A model generated the notes under the pieces. The model did no database searches. It was not told where the DNA came from and worked only from the letters and a program-made list of their open reading frames with translations. Positions 63,216 to 64,000 of a stretch of 64,000 nucleotides of DNA are shown here, one piece after another. Position 1 is the first letter of the stretch, and each line of letters begins with the position of its first letter. Source of the stretch: Hyposmocoma kahamanoa (taxonomy: Eukaryota; Arthropoda; Insecta; Lepidoptera; Cosmopterigidae); NCBI RefSeq assembly GCF_003589595.1, contig NW_020654748.1:6378902-6442901 (forward strand), written 5' to 3'. The position numbers and the translations under genes are program-made.

Positions 63216-63930
63216 ATAAAAAAAAAAGACAAAAAAATGGAAATCAAAATTATACAATATTTTATATAATACTCTTCTCTGTGTATATTTTTCCGTTGTA
63301 GTGTTGTAGTATTGTAATACTAAGTACAATAGAAATATAGTAATGCCTAGAAATTTTAATTATTTCGTAGCCTGTTTACCTGGAGAATTTCAGCTATACA
63401 ACTTGTAGTTACTACGTTACTAGTTACTAAGCAATGCAAACAATGCAAATTAAATCAATACACCACTAGTTAGATTAGTTAGGTGCCACGCTTCGTATAC
63501 GAGGTAGAAACAAAACCGTAACATCGAAGGGTCGCGCCCCGCACTAAACAATCCGCCACCTCGGGCTATAACTATTTACGGTTTTACAACAAAAGTTATA
63601 GTATGTATGGGTAAAACAGGGTTTTCCCTTTGCTATGATCTAATTTTGTCTCAGTAGGAAGGCGGTAAAACGGCGTAATGGGGCTGAACAAAACGCCTCT
63701 GATTTATGGAGGGCACGCCACCCAGCTAGCACTGACACAAATAGAAAGTGGCAGACACCCTGAAAAGGGTTACGTGAATATAATACACGGTTTGCAATAT
63801 GCTCTAACACGTACGTAAAATGATGGAAATTTTGCCTAAGGTTATTCTATGTACCTTAGCTCTGTCTACCTTAAGTTATCCTCTACGTATTTCTTCTTAT
63901 GTCGCCTGCTCACGAACAGTGCTTTTGTTT
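63216..63930. other. Unrecognised sequence
   Basis: A GC-richer part at 63520-63720 (GGGTCGCGCCCCGCACTAAA, GGCGGTAAAACGGCGTAATG) has no open frame or repeat match. Confidence 0.35.
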
Positions 63931-64000
63931 CCTGCCTGCCATGACTACCACGCAGAGGTCTCAGATTCGATTCCCGCGCCGGAAGAAATATTTGTATGGC
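63931..64000 (+). repeat. SINE D copy, cut by window end
   Basis: CTGCCATGACTACCACGCAG, B-box GATTCGATTCCCGCGCC, then GAAGAAATATTTGTATGGC. The A-box region is decayed. Confidence 0.7.

Noticed and set aside
1..64000. CRISPR arrays, operons, bacterial-type genes
   Set aside because: No regular short repeats with spacers and no dense coding; everything points to an insect nuclear genome.

Overview
The window reads as intergenic or long-intron DNA from an insect, almost certainly a moth or butterfly. It is AT-rich and holds no intact host protein-coding gene that I can recognise. The reasons for Lepidoptera are the TED/gypsy-type errantivirus, the 'AACCGACTTCAAAA...GGAGGAGG' repeats, mariner and piggyBac-like elements, Penelope and Jockey/RTE-type LINE fragments, and tRNA-headed SINEs of lepidopteran style. 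Nearly every longer reading frame is either a decayed transposon gene or chance. A 10-base assembly gap (N) lies at 47209-47218.

Layout. 1-7200: sparse repeats, then a CpG-rich block (6960-7200) with a textbook splice donor at 7059, the best candidate for a host 5' exon. 7200-18000: largely unrecognised AT-rich sequence with SINEs, a LINE 3' end, and a 98-bp direct repeat pair. 18247-22591: a deleted errantivirus provirus (LTR, gag and protease remnants, RNase H end, integrase, env, short 3' LTR) flanked by TGTG. 23907-24172: a Harbinger-like MITE. 24736-24815: a broken THAP-like first exon. 25274-26450 and 30459-31602: two dead mariners in opposite orientation. Between them are SINEs and two inverted copies of one MITE. 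31971-32939: a piggyBac-like element bounded by TTAA. 35845-36040: a hairpin MITE. 37258-38463 and 51178-52367: two copies of a 1.1-1.2 kb segmental duplication. 40730-43228: a Tc1/mariner-superfamily element with long inverted repeats and a DD41D transposase, inserted inside a SINE. 43585-50775: several LINE fragments. 56246-64000: SINEs, a MITE, LINE and Penelope remnants.

The dominant family is a roughly 300-bp, A-tailed, tRNA-less SINE-like repeat, called family A here, with 21 recognisable copies. It repeatedly serves as landing site: a DD41D transposon, two kinds of TTA-targeting MITE and the errantivirus all sit inside or directly beside A copies, so relative ages can be read from the nesting. 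Other local labels: B and D (tRNA-headed SINEs), C (a third SINE), E (widespread insect repeat), F (elements with AACCGACYTCAAAA inverted ends), G (unclassified), M1-M5 (MITEs). I found no operon, CRISPR array, bona fide tRNA/rRNA gene or coherent new multi-gene system.
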